DNA of 64,000 nucleotides from Anabaena sp. UHCC 0187 (GTDB lineage Bacteria; Cyanobacteriota; Cyanobacteriia; Cyanobacteriales; Nostocaceae). Position 1 is the first letter of the stretch. Every line of letters begins with the position of its first letter. Position numbers and translations under genes: made by a program. The notes beneath the pieces are model-generated. The model was not told the origin of the DNA. It saw nothing but the letters and a program-made list of their open reading frames with translations, and ran no database searches. The stretch lies in contig NZ_VILB01000005.1 in NCBI RefSeq assembly GCF_009712035.1, positions 124,001 to 188,000 on the forward strand. The letters run 5' to 3'. This document shows positions 47,391 through 55,146 of this stretch, in pieces.

Positions 47391-48287
47391 TTAAGGTTTC
47401 TTTTCTGCTATTCTCAATTTAGCAGAACGAGAACGGGGGTTTTGTTTTGTTTCTTCTTCTGTGGCAATTATGGGTTTTTTTGTTAATACTCGTAATGAGT
47501 CGGAATTTCTCAAACCATGTTTAACTGGTCTGTCTTCTAAGCTGTGAAAGCTGATTATTGCGATTCTTCCTCCGGGAATTAGCGCGTTTGGTGCTTTTTC
47601 TATGAGGGTTTCTAGGACTTTTAATTCGTCGTTGACTGCTATGCGTAAGGCTTGAAAGACGCGGGTTGCAGGGTGAATTCTCCCATGACGATATTTGGGA
47701 GGGACGGAGTAGGCGATCGCATTTGCTAATTCTGTAGTAGTATCAAATGGGCGTTTTTCAACTATTCTTCTAGCTATTCTTCTGGAAAGTCTCTCTTCAC
47801 CATATTTAAAGAAGATATCCGCTAATTCTTTTTCGTCCCATTCATTTATAATATCTCCAGCGGTGAGGGATTGTTGTTGGTTCATTCGCATATCTAAGTT
47901 TGCGGTATTTCTAAAACTAAACCCGCGTTCTGGATTATCTAAATGATAGGAACTTACTCCTAAATCGGCTAAAATTCCATGATAGGTATTTTCTGGAAAT
48001 TGGTAATTGGCAAAGTTGCTATGAATAAAATTAACTCTCTCCCCAAATTCTGCTAAATTCTCTTTTGCTGCGTTTAAAGCATCTTCATCTTGGTCAACAC
48101 AAGTTACTTTCACATCTTCAGCAGTTTCTAATATTAACCGACTGTGACCACCGCCACCAACGGTTAAATCTAAATAATTTCCACCAGGTTGGATATTTAA
48201 ACCTGTAATTACTTCTTGACTGAGAACGGGAATATGGGAAAATGTAACTTCTTCTGAATCTATTGGTGTTTGTAAATCTGATTGCAT
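47391..48287 (-). CDS. rsmH: 16S rRNA (cytosine-1402-N4)-methyltransferase RsmH
   Basis: Methylates C1402 in the decoding centre of 16S rRNA. 298 residues. [20 protein letters not shown] at the start, SAM loop [19 protein letters not shown] (about 38-56), [20 protein letters not shown] (about 110-130), [18 protein letters not shown] and [15 protein letters not shown] with the C-terminal [10 protein letters not shown]. Not in a division/cell-wall cluster as in many bacteria, which is normal for cyanobacteria. A short hypothetical gene lies 23 bases upstream on the same strand. Confidence 0.96.
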   Translation of the reverse strand: MQSDLQTPIDSEEVTFSHIPVLSQEVITGLNIQPGGNYLDLTVGGGGHSRLILETAEDVKVTCVDQDEDALNAAKENLAEFGERVNFIHSNFANYQFPENTYHGILADLGVSSYHLDNPERGFSFRNTANLDMRMNQQQSLTAGDIINEWDEKELADIFFKYGEERLSRRIARRIVEKRPFDTTTELANAIAYSVPPKYRHGRIHPATRVFQALRIAVNDELKVLETLIEKAPNALIPGGRIAIISFHSLEDRPVKHGLRNSDSLRVLTKKPIIATEEETKQNPRSRSAKLRIAEKKP

Positions 48288-48310
48288 TATAAACTTATTG
48301 ATAGTAAAAA

Positions 48311-48541
48311 TTAAGAGGCGAGTTTAGCGTTGATAAAACTGAAAATTTTTTCTAATTCCAACAAACCAGATAATTCTGCTTGTTCATCTGGATTAAGTAA
48401 ATTTTCTTTATTTTTTTCTAATAGTTCCTCTAAACGAATCTGTAACTCTTCAGTAAAAGAAAAAGGACGAAATTGATCTGAAAGATTCAGGTTTATTCCA
48501 TTTGGTAGCCAAGATGAGGGTTGTTTCATTAATTCTTTCAT
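48311..48541 (-). CDS. Hypothetical protein, 76 residues
   Basis: Not recognised. [20 protein letters not shown] then a helical, acidic C-terminal half with leucine-rich repeats of charge ([20 protein letters not shown]). AAGGAG at 48548-48553, six bases before the ATG, fixes this start over an in-frame ATG at 48562. Cyanobacterial genomes have many small proteins of this shape, sometimes antitoxin-like. It precedes rsmH by 23 bases and may be co-transcribed. Confidence 0.65.
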   Translation of the reverse strand: MKELMKQPSSWLPNGINLNLSDQFRPFSFTEELQIRLEELLEKNKENLLNPDEQAELSGLLELEKIFSFINAKLAS

Positions 48542-48599
48542 GGATATCTCCTTAATTGACAATTTTGGTTAACTAAGTTTAGATAATACTTTTGGTTTA

Positions 48600-49031
48600 T
48601 TAAAATGTAACTGCCTTTTGCTTTTCAATGAGAGGATTAAAATCAATTTCTTTCCAATCTTTAAATAATTCAGCAATTTGTTCAGGTGTTGTAAAATTAT
48701 CTGTGAAATATTCAAATTTGCCAAAATTAAGATTGAGAAAAAAACTCAAAAAACTACAATGATCTTTTGCACCAAAACCAAGTGGACAATCAACACGCCA
48801 ATTATCTATACTTGTTCCATATTCATGAATAATATCACAGATTTTTTCAATTTTACTAGAATATTTTTGACATAATTCTAATAATTCAAAAGGATTTTTA
48901 CAGATTTCACAAAATAACTCTATTGCTTGATAGGTTAAATTGGTAGGACGATATTTAAAATCAATTAATGATTGACAAATATCTAAGGCTTCCAAAAAAT
49001 TTTGTTCCTTGTATTTTTGCAGATAATTCAT
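48600..49031 (-). CDS. Hypothetical protein, 143 residues
   Basis: Not recognised. A soluble protein with several cysteines (SLIDFKYRP; ELFCEICKNPFELLELCQKY; WRVDCPLGFGAKDHCSF) and helical structure, no signal peptide and no membrane segment. CEIC and the later cysteines could bind metal but do not form a known finger. It is the first gene of the minus-strand group ending with rsmH; the next start lies 59 bases downstream. Function unknown. Confidence 0.65.
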   Translation of the reverse strand: MNYLQKYKEQNFLEALDICQSLIDFKYRPTNLTYQAIELFCEICKNPFELLELCQKYSSKIEKICDIIHEYGTSIDNWRVDCPLGFGAKDHCSFLSFFLNLNFGKFEYFTDNFTTPEQIAELFKDWKEIDFNPLIEKQKAVTF

Positions 49032-49482
49032 AAATTAATCATATCCATTCAAAAACTCTGTTTCTCTTCCTCCGTGCCTCTGCGCCTCTGCGTGAGCTAA
49101 GATTTAACTATAGATATTAATTAGAGTAATTATAAATTAAATCTATCTTAACTACCAGCAAAATCACCAAGACATTGATACAATTTTAGTTTAGTCATCC
49201 GCACCACGCAGATTTCTCCCCATTCCCACACCCCCAGGTACATGAAAAAAATCCAGATTCTCAATCCCTGATATATCAAGCTTCCCTATAATAATTGAAG
49301 TAGCGGCACAAAATAAAACATCAAGTACAAAACCGACTCTGCTATTCTCTCTCCAACGTCACCCTGTAGAGATAATCTGGATATTATCCCTATCAGCTAA
49401 ATTTTGGCAGACAATAACAATCGTGGCAAGTTAATCTTAGCGGGTCAATTCACAACATCCACAACGGGAGAACAGCAAATCT
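49032..49482. other. Intergenic region upstream of ndhH
   Basis: 451 bases between divergent units without a gene. 49054-49096 is a TCCGTGCCTCTGCG-type member of the dispersed repeat family seen beside mazEF. A TATAAT hexamer at 49287-49292 could be a -10 box for ndhH but no convincing -35 pairs with it. The remainder shows nothing else I can name. Confidence 0.4.
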
Positions 49483-50667
49483 ATGAGTAGAATCGAAACC
49501 CGCACTGAACCGATGGTGCTAAATATGGGGCCTCACCACCCATCAATGCACGGGGTTTTGCGTTTAATTATGACCCTAGATGGTGAAGATGTCGTTGACT
49601 GTGAACCAGTCATAGGCTACCTGCACCGGGGAATGGAGAAAATTGCCGAAAACCGTTCTACAATCATGTACGTCCCCTACGTTAGCCGTTGGGACTACGC
49701 TGCGGGGATGTTTAACGAAGCGGTAACAGTCAACGCACCGGAAAAATTAGCAGGTATCACTGTTCCCAAACGCGCCAGCTATATCCGGGTGATTATGCTG
49801 GAACTAAACCGTATTGCAAACCACCTCTTATGGTTTGGTCCGTTCCTCGCTGACGTGGGCGCACAAACACCCTTCTTTTATCAATTCCGGGAACGGGAAA
49901 TGATTTATGATCTGTGGGAAGCCGCCACTGGCTACCGCATGGTTAATCATAACTATTTCCGTGTGGGTGGTGTCGCTGCGGATTTACCCTATGGTTGGGT
50001 AGATAAGTGTTTAGATTTCTGCGACTATTTTATCCCTAAAGTTGATGAATATGAACGCCTAGTTACCAATAACCCGATTTTCCGCCGCCGCATTGAAGGC
50101 TTGGGAACTATTACCCGTGAAGAAGCTATTAACTGGGGACTTTCTGGTCCAATGTTACGCGCTTCTGGGGTGAAATGGGATTTGCGGAAAGTTGACCACT
50201 ACGAATGTTACGATGATTTCGATTGGGATGTCCAGTGGGAAACCGTTGGCGATTGTCTTGCCCGTTACATGGTACGGATGCGAGAAATGCGCGAATCTGT
50301 AAAAATCATTCGTCAAGCGATTGCTGGATTACCCGGTGGCCCCTACGAAAACCTAGAAGCCAAGCGGATAATGGCTGGGAAAAAATCTGAATGGGATGCT
50401 TTTGATTATCAATACGTTGCTAAAAAAGTTTCTCCTACTTTCAAAGTTCCTAAAGGTGAAATTTACTCCCGCGTTGAAAGCGGAAAAGGAGAATTGGGAA
50501 TTTATTTAGTAGGTGATAATAATGTTTTCCCTTGGCGTTGGAAAATCCGCGCCGCAGATTTCAACAATTTGCAAATTCTTCCTCATTTACTGCGGGGAAT
50601 GAAGGTTGCAGATATCGTTGTTATTCTCGGTAGTATTGACGTAATCATGGGTTCTGTTGATAGATAA
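49483..50667 (+). CDS. ndhH: NAD(P)H-quinone oxidoreductase subunit H (NDH-1)
   Basis: 49-kDa-type subunit of the cyanobacterial NDH-1 complex, which drives cyclic electron flow, respiration and CO2 uptake at the thylakoid. 394 residues, full length. Signature blocks [57 protein letters not shown] and [20 protein letters not shown] are all typical, as are [20 protein letters not shown] and the C-terminal [18 protein letters not shown]. It stands alone with a long leader. The closing SVDR is as in chloroplast NdhH. Confidence 0.98.
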   Translation: MSRIETRTEPMVLNMGPHHPSMHGVLRLIMTLDGEDVVDCEPVIGYLHRGMEKIAENRSTIMYVPYVSRWDYAAGMFNEAVTVNAPEKLAGITVPKRASYIRVIMLELNRIANHLLWFGPFLADVGAQTPFFYQFREREMIYDLWEAATGYRMVNHNYFRVGGVAADLPYGWVDKCLDFCDYFIPKVDEYERLVTNNPIFRRRIEGLGTITREEAINWGLSGPMLRASGVKWDLRKVDHYECYDDFDWDVQWETVGDCLARYMVRMREMRESVKIIRQAIAGLPGGPYENLEAKRIMAGKKSEWDAFDYQYVAKKVSPTFKVPKGEIYSRVESGKGELGIYLVGDNNVFPWRWKIRAADFNNLQILPHLLRGMKVADIVVILGSIDVIMGSVDR

Positions 50668-50690
50668 TTATCTTTCAATTTCAACAGTTT

Positions 50691-50730
50691 GTTGGGTTGA
50701 CGCAAGGAAACCCAACATTAATCACCAATA
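50691..50730 (+). repeat. 40-bp direct repeat, left copy
   Basis: GTTGGGTTGACGCAAGGAAA then CCCAACATTAATCACCAATA. The same 40 bases with three substitutions occur at 53862-53901 in direct orientation. Inside each copy GTTGGGTT and AACCCAAC are inverted. The two copies bracket the accessory genes between them. Confidence 0.85.
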
Positions 50731-50853
50731 ATATATCTTTTTGGTTGCACTTTGTTTAACCCAACTTTGTATGTTGAAAGGATATACAATTTATAGCCAT
50801 TTGCTAGAAATATATCAAAATCTCAAACGATTACAACGGAAATTAGTAATTAC

Positions 50854-51135
50854 TTATAAAGTACCCAACTCCAGTTGATCTAAATATATAAAATCGGGAG
50901 ATTTGACTCCAGCTTCTTGTCTAATTCTCACGAGTTGAGGAGATTCAAAAAACTGCTTTGCATCTTCTATTGATGTCCATGAGGAAAAATGCACTATTTT
51001 ATTGGGATTATTTTCGTATTTTAAAACCTGATATGCTATTTCTCCAGCTTGCTTACGGATATCGGTAGCATTATCAAAAACCTTTTTCCATGATTCATAG
51101 TCTTCAACTTCATGGATAATCAATACATATTTCAT
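50854..51135 (-). CDS. Antibiotic biosynthesis monooxygenase (ABM) domain protein
   Basis: A 93-residue ferredoxin-fold protein of the ABM/dimeric alpha-beta barrel type, MKYVLIIHEVEDYESWKKVF and VHFSSWTSIEDAKQFFESPQ. These small dimeric proteins may be monooxygenases or heme-degrading enzymes or have no catalytic role; the sequence does not decide. It lies at the edge of the repeat-flanked accessory segment and is transcribed opposite to ndhH. Confidence 0.82.
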   Translation of the reverse strand: MKYVLIIHEVEDYESWKKVFDNATDIRKQAGEIAYQVLKYENNPNKIVHFSSWTSIEDAKQFFESPQLVRIRQEAGVKSPDFIYLDQLELGTL

Positions 51136-51242
51136 GATTTTTCATGAGAAATAACCGTTGTTTGGACATTGGTATCAACATTTAACTTTTTCCGCAAAAC
51201 ATTAAAAATTGCGGTCAAATTATCCATTATCGGATTACCTTT

Positions 51243-51497
51243 TTAATATCCCATATTTAATTTTTGAGCTTGATTGGCTAATTCTGCTAAAGTTTCTCTA
51301 CGTTTAGCATCAATTATATTTTTATACTCCATCAAATCTTGATAGAATATTTTGCGAAGATTTCCCACTTTATGACAAAGAATTTCACCAGAGTCTAATA
51401 ATTGAATCAAATAAGGATGGGAAACATTGAGAATTTTAGCTGCTTCTTGAGTTGTTAATTGATCGGAAGTAGCAAGATTTTTCTTTCTGGTTTGCAT
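51243..51497 (-). CDS. Excisionase-type helix-turn-helix protein (antitoxin-like)
   Basis: An 84-residue DNA-binding protein. LTTQEAAKILNVSHPYLIQL and LLDSGEILCHKVGNLRKIFY form a winged helix of the excisionase (xis/MerR-like) family; a charged helical tail follows. In cyanobacteria such proteins are common antitoxins paired with PIN toxins. No PIN gene follows here: the next 106 bases toward 51136 hold only a 31-codon frame, so the toxin partner may have been lost. Confidence 0.8.
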   Translation of the reverse strand: MQTRKKNLATSDQLTTQEAAKILNVSHPYLIQLLDSGEILCHKVGNLRKIFYQDLMEYKNIIDAKRRETLAELANQAQKLNMGY

Positions 51498-51541
51498 TTT
51501 ATTAACCTAACCTACAAATTTTAACGTCCACCCATTAACAT

Positions 51542-51742
51542 TCATACAAATATCAAATCCTCTGGGAACTCTTCATCAAGATCAACTTCCATACCTTCAG
51601 TCAATATAGAAGCACAATGATACATATCTTCTGTAAGTGGTTCAGTAGTGCTAGGATTTTTTTTGATATCTCTAGCAAGAAAATCTAAGAACGCCTTTAC
51701 AAAATAGTGCTTTTCCATAGTTGGGGACAATATTCTATTCAT
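51542..51742 (-). CDS. PrlF-type antitoxin C-terminal fragment
   Basis: A 66-residue reading frame whose core VKAFLDFLARDIKKNPSTTE and SILTEGMEVDLDEEFPEDL matches the C-terminal part of PrlF/SohA family antitoxins (FL-FL-x-DI...P, then VEVDLD). The N-terminal AbrB-like DNA-binding domain of that family (about 45 residues) is absent, and the sequence before it contains stops, so this is probably a truncated remnant or a minimal version. No YhaV-type toxin gene is near. Together with the excisionase-type gene it marks a toxin-antitoxin graveyard. Confidence 0.6.
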   Translation of the reverse strand: MNRILSPTMEKHYFVKAFLDFLARDIKKNPSTTEPLTEDMYHCASILTEGMEVDLDEEFPEDLIFV

Positions 51743-51919
51743 TCTTAGTGTTTCTCCCTTGTTGTGATAAACTATTACATAAATTTACCAGTAGTGATAT
51801 ATAACAAAGCAATAAACTTTGTTAATTACCCACACAAGTAAATATGGCTGCACCACGCAACCTATCAGAAATCACAGAGTATTATTATAATATAAACTGA
51901 AATTAGGGAAAGTCGAATT

Positions 51920-53299
51920 ATGAATCAATCTGATTCCAATAATGGCAAACAAAACAAAAATGTCAGAGGAATTACAAAAATTTCTGTCAGTGGTTATAAG
52001 TCACTTTATGATGAATGCAGTATTGAAGTACGCCCGTTAACAATTCTTGCAGGTGCTAATAGTTCGGGAAAATCTAGCATCATGCAACCTTTATTGTTGA
52101 TGAAACAAACTCTAGAAGCAACTTATGATCCTGGTGCATTATTACTTAATGGACCTAATGTTAAGTTTACTTCAGCAACACAATTATTTTCTAAAATATC
52201 TGGAATCAAACCTAATAATAAGTTTACCGTTGGTATTGGTATAGAGAATGATCAAATTATTAGTAATGTATTTACAACACATAAAAAAGAAGCCATAGAA
52301 ATTGTTGAAATGATATATAAAGGAAATGAACAAGAGTTTTCCCTTTTACCAGATATGTTGCCAGGAGATGTAATGAATGTTTTACCAAAGCCATATATAG
52401 AAATATATAATGCCATTCAACATACAGAAGCATTAAAAAATAAAATGGCATGGGTTGTTGATAGAAATCGGTGTTTTTTAGAGTTTTCCTTATCAGCAAG
52501 TGAAAAATATATTATTTCTCAGAATCCATTCTTTAACTTCTTATATTCCAGTCCTTGGGAAGTTTTTGGTAATTATATCCGCCAAATAATCCATGTACCT
52601 GGATTAAGGGGAAATCCTGAACGAAATTATAAAATTACAGCTATAGGTGATGAATTTCCAGGTACATTTGAAAATTACGTTGCTAGTGTGATCAATTATT
52701 GGCAAAAAGGTAAAAATAATAAAACTATTAAAGAATTATGTGCTGCATTAGAAACACTAGGATTAACTTGTAAAGTACAAGCAAGACAAGTTAATGATAC
52801 ACAAGTAGAATTAATAGTAGGTCGTCTGCCAACACATTCTAAGTCTAAAGATGATATGGTGAATATTGCCGATGTTGGTTTTGGAGTTTCCCAAACCTTA
52901 CCTGTTTTAGTTGCTTTATTAGTAGCAAAACCAGGACAATTAGTATATATTGAACAACCAGAAATTCACCTGCACCCCCGCGCTCAAATTGCTATGGCAG
53001 AAATATTATCTAATGCAGCAAAAAGGGGTGTTAAAGTAGTTGTAGAGACTCATAGTGATAGGTTAATTTTAGCAATTCAATCTTTAGTCGCCGAAGGTAA
53101 TCTATCACCAGATTTAGTAAAACTGCACTGGTTTACACGCCAAGAAAATGGGATAACAAATGTCAATAGTGCTGATTTAGATGAAACTGGCGCTTTTGGA
53201 GATTGGCCAGAAGATTTTGGTGATTTATCTCTACAATTAGAAAACCGTTATTTAAGTGCTGCGGAAGCTCGTTTAATGCAGGGTGTACATGGTGGCTAA
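51920..53299 (+). CDS. DUF3696-type AAA/ABC ATPase
   Basis: A 459-residue RecF/SMC-like ATPase. After a 15-residue Asn/Lys-rich leader, ITKISVSGYKSLYDECSIEV leads to Walker A GANSSGKSS (45-53). The signature loop is VGFGVSQTLPVLVALLVAKP (about 330), Walker B LVYIEQPEIHLHPRAQIAM (about 352) and the H-loop VVETHSDRLILAIQ, with DLSLQLENRYLSAAEARLMQ at the end. The combined pattern fits DUF3696 family ATPases seen in defence-like gene pairs. Its last bases overlap the start of a PIN nuclease gene, so the two proteins are coupled and probably act together. Confidence 0.88.
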   Translation: MNQSDSNNGKQNKNVRGITKISVSGYKSLYDECSIEVRPLTILAGANSSGKSSIMQPLLLMKQTLEATYDPGALLLNGPNVKFTSATQLFSKISGIKPNNKFTVGIGIENDQIISNVFTTHKKEAIEIVEMIYKGNEQEFSLLPDMLPGDVMNVLPKPYIEIYNAIQHTEALKNKMAWVVDRNRCFLEFSLSASEKYIISQNPFFNFLYSSPWEVFGNYIRQIIHVPGLRGNPERNYKITAIGDEFPGTFENYVASVINYWQKGKNNKTIKELCAALETLGLTCKVQARQVNDTQVELIVGRLPTHSKSKDDMVNIADVGFGVSQTLPVLVALLVAKPGQLVYIEQPEIHLHPRAQIAMAEILSNAAKRGVKVVVETHSDRLILAIQSLVAEGNLSPDLVKLHWFTRQENGITNVNSADLDETGAFGDWPEDFGDLSLQLENRYLSAAEARLMQGVHGG

Positions 53300-53852
53300 A
53301 GTAAATCTTCAACGTTTGGTAATTGATGCTTCTGTAGCTCGTTCTGCTGGTGATAAAAATGCTACTTATCCCCAGTCGGTTCACTGTCGTGAATTTCTAT
53401 TAGCAGTTTTGAATACTTGTCATCAAATTGTGATGACACCAGCTATAAGAGCAGAATGGGATAAACATCAATCATCCTATGCCAGAAAATGGCGAATTCA
53501 AATGATATCCAGGAAAAAATGGAACTCTCCGAACATATCCATAAATGATAGTTTATGGAGTCAAGTAGAAAGTATTGCTGCCGATGTTAGTAATAAAAGA
53601 ATTGCGGAAATGACCAAAGATTTATGTTTAATAGAAGCAGCACTAGCAACAGATAAAATTGTTATATCCTTGGATGATAATACTGCTAGGAAGTTTTTTA
53701 GTGAAGCATCTATTAAAATTGATGAACTCAAAAATATTGTATGGGTAAATCCAGATAAAGTAGAAGAAGAACAACCTATTGAATGGTTAAGAAATGGAGC
53801 TAAAGTAGAGAGCGATCGCCTACTAATGAATTATTCTGACAAAAAAATATAA
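53289..53852 (+). CDS. PIN-like nuclease, partner of the DUF3696 ATPase
   Basis: A 187-residue protein with PIN-domain acidic positions: Asp13 in LQRLVIDASVARSAG, Glu56 in TPAIRAEWDKHQ, Asp111 in TKDLCLIEAALATDK and Asp129/130 in IVISLDDNTARKF. The order D-E-D-D and spacing match PIN RNases. ATG 53289 is chosen over a GTG at 53283; either overlaps the ATPase stop by 11 or 17 bases. The likely scheme is an ATPase sensor controlling a toxic RNase, as in several abortive-infection systems; this exact pair is not one I recognise by name. An HIP1-like GCGATCGC lies near its end. Confidence 0.82.
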   Translation: MVAKVNLQRLVIDASVARSAGDKNATYPQSVHCREFLLAVLNTCHQIVMTPAIRAEWDKHQSSYARKWRIQMISRKKWNSPNISINDSLWSQVESIAADVSNKRIAEMTKDLCLIEAALATDKIVISLDDNTARKFFSEASIKIDELKNIVWVNPDKVEEEQPIEWLRNGAKVESDRLLMNYSDKKI

Positions 53853-53861
53853 AATCTGTAG

Positions 53862-53901
53862 GTTGGTTTGACGTAAGGAAACCCAACATTAATCAACAAT
53901 A
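53862..53901 (+). repeat. 40-bp direct repeat, right copy
   Basis: GTTGGTTTGACGTAAGGAAA then CCCAACATTAATCAACAATA; 37 of 40 positions equal the left copy at 50691. It falls ten bases after the PIN nuclease gene, so the repeats enclose that operon and the antitoxin fragments. Confidence 0.85.
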
Positions 53902-54013
53902 AATGGTTTAAATAGGATTAAATTTAATCCAATTAAAAAAATAAACATAAATCAATGCCATAATATTTAAAGCATAATAGGGATATAGTTTATCTGCATT
54001 TAGGAGTTTGCTT

Positions 54014-54976
54014 GTGGTTGATTCAACCATACAGGACTATAGAGGTGTTTCTCATGTTCACACAATTGTCCGAGTTGATTGGCATTCAAAGTGGGAAGAA
54101 ATTGATCGCCTTAATGATGATGCGATTGACGGATTAATTTTTCTAAAACGTGGTCGAAAACCAACATCAGCTATTGTAGCTGTTCAAATAAAATGCGGAC
54201 CAGGTTATAGAAAGGATGCGAAGATTAGACCAAATTATGTTGGAGTTCAAGTAGGCAAGTCCTATATAGAAGATCACCGCCCTAGATGGAATGCCTTGCC
54301 CTTTCCAGTAGTTTTAATATATGTAGATCCTTCAGAAAATCCTAAAGAACCTGATGCTTGGTGGACAGATTTGAGATCGCCTGAATCTTATACGGATGCT
54401 AATCAAAACATTATTCTTTTACCGCAAATACAAAAATTTGGACCCCATTCTAAAGGTGACTTCTTCAAGCTTTGTGGTCCAAAAGTTAACTACGAAAATT
54501 TTTATAATAAATTAAGTTTAAAACCGAATGATCTTAAACTGGGTTCATTTAGTGAAAGCTTAAAGAGTATTGCTCGTAAATATTATAGTGATTGGGGGAA
54601 GAGTTCTGCTGCAAATCGCACTAATCCAGACTTAGGTGAAGTCATCGTCAACCGTGTTGGGTGGCGACATATTACTCGTAGAGAACGACAATCTTTAGCT
54701 ATTTCTCAATCCCTACAACTACTTCCAGTTGCATCTCGCATCATTCAGGAAGTAACTCCTGCAAAAACTTTACGCGCTTGGTCAGAAAAATTAGTGGATG
54801 GAAAGAGGGTTTTTGATGATCTTATTCGACTGGAGGCTAGAGTATACTTTCCCCATCGGCAGTCTACAGTAGTGCGTGTTGTGTTACAACGTAGACGCAC
54901 ATTCTGCGATTTAACTGGAGTAGGAGAATCTAGAATTTGGTTTCTATCAGTATTTGAGATTCATAGAACTTGGTAG
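54014..54976 (+). CDS. DUF4365-type nuclease with a possible BECR-like second domain
   Basis: A 320-residue protein. GTG 54014 is chosen because TAGGAG lies seven bases upstream (54001-54006). The N-terminal half resembles DUF4365, a PD-(D/E)XK nuclease fold: Asp39 in NDDAIDGLIFLKRG, Gln58-x-Lys60 in IVAVQIKCGPGY, then WNALPFPVVLIYVDPSE. The C-terminal ~110 residues (VNRVGWRHITRRERQSLAIS onward) resemble the barnase/EndoU/ColicinE5-RelE-like (PBECR) toxin pattern of G-W-R-H-I-T-R and a helix with SLQLL. If so it is a two-nuclease fusion. It lies 161 bases after the PIN gene, beyond the repeat, on the same strand. Confidence 0.72.
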   Translation: MVDSTIQDYRGVSHVHTIVRVDWHSKWEEIDRLNDDAIDGLIFLKRGRKPTSAIVAVQIKCGPGYRKDAKIRPNYVGVQVGKSYIEDHRPRWNALPFPVVLIYVDPSENPKEPDAWWTDLRSPESYTDANQNIILLPQIQKFGPHSKGDFFKLCGPKVNYENFYNKLSLKPNDLKLGSFSESLKSIARKYYSDWGKSSAANRTNPDLGEVIVNRVGWRHITRRERQSLAISQSLQLLPVASRIIQEVTPAKTLRAWSEKLVDGKRVFDDLIRLEARVYFPHRQSTVVRVVLQRRRTFCDLTGVGESRIWFLSVFEIHRTW

Positions 54977-55102
54977 GCAGGTACACACGCACGACGGTGT
55001 AGACCGAACGCTTTTCCAAAAGGCGCGCCAAAATTCCCACTATGTCGGCGTTACACCTACCCCCTTAATTATATCTTATCCTTCCATATTTTTCAACGAA
55101 TA

Positions 55103-55138
55103 TGTAGCGATCGCTTGATAATCAAGACAGTCGCTACA
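55103..55138 (-). terminator. Hairpin with HIP1 site after leuS
   Basis: TGTAGCGA and TCGCTACA are inverted across a 20-base loop that contains a second hairpin (CTTGAT A ATCAAG); GCGATCGC is in the left arm. No T run follows on the leuS strand, so it may be only a repeat. Confidence 0.4.
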
Positions 55139-55146
55139 AACAAAAA

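Noticed and set aside
49287-49292. TATAAT as ndhH -10 box
   Set aside because: A hexamer of this kind is expected by chance in AT-rich DNA and no -35 element fits.
51136-51226. 31-codon minus-strand frame downstream of the excisionase-type gene
   Set aside because: Too short, no known family; it might be a toxin remnant but nothing supports that.
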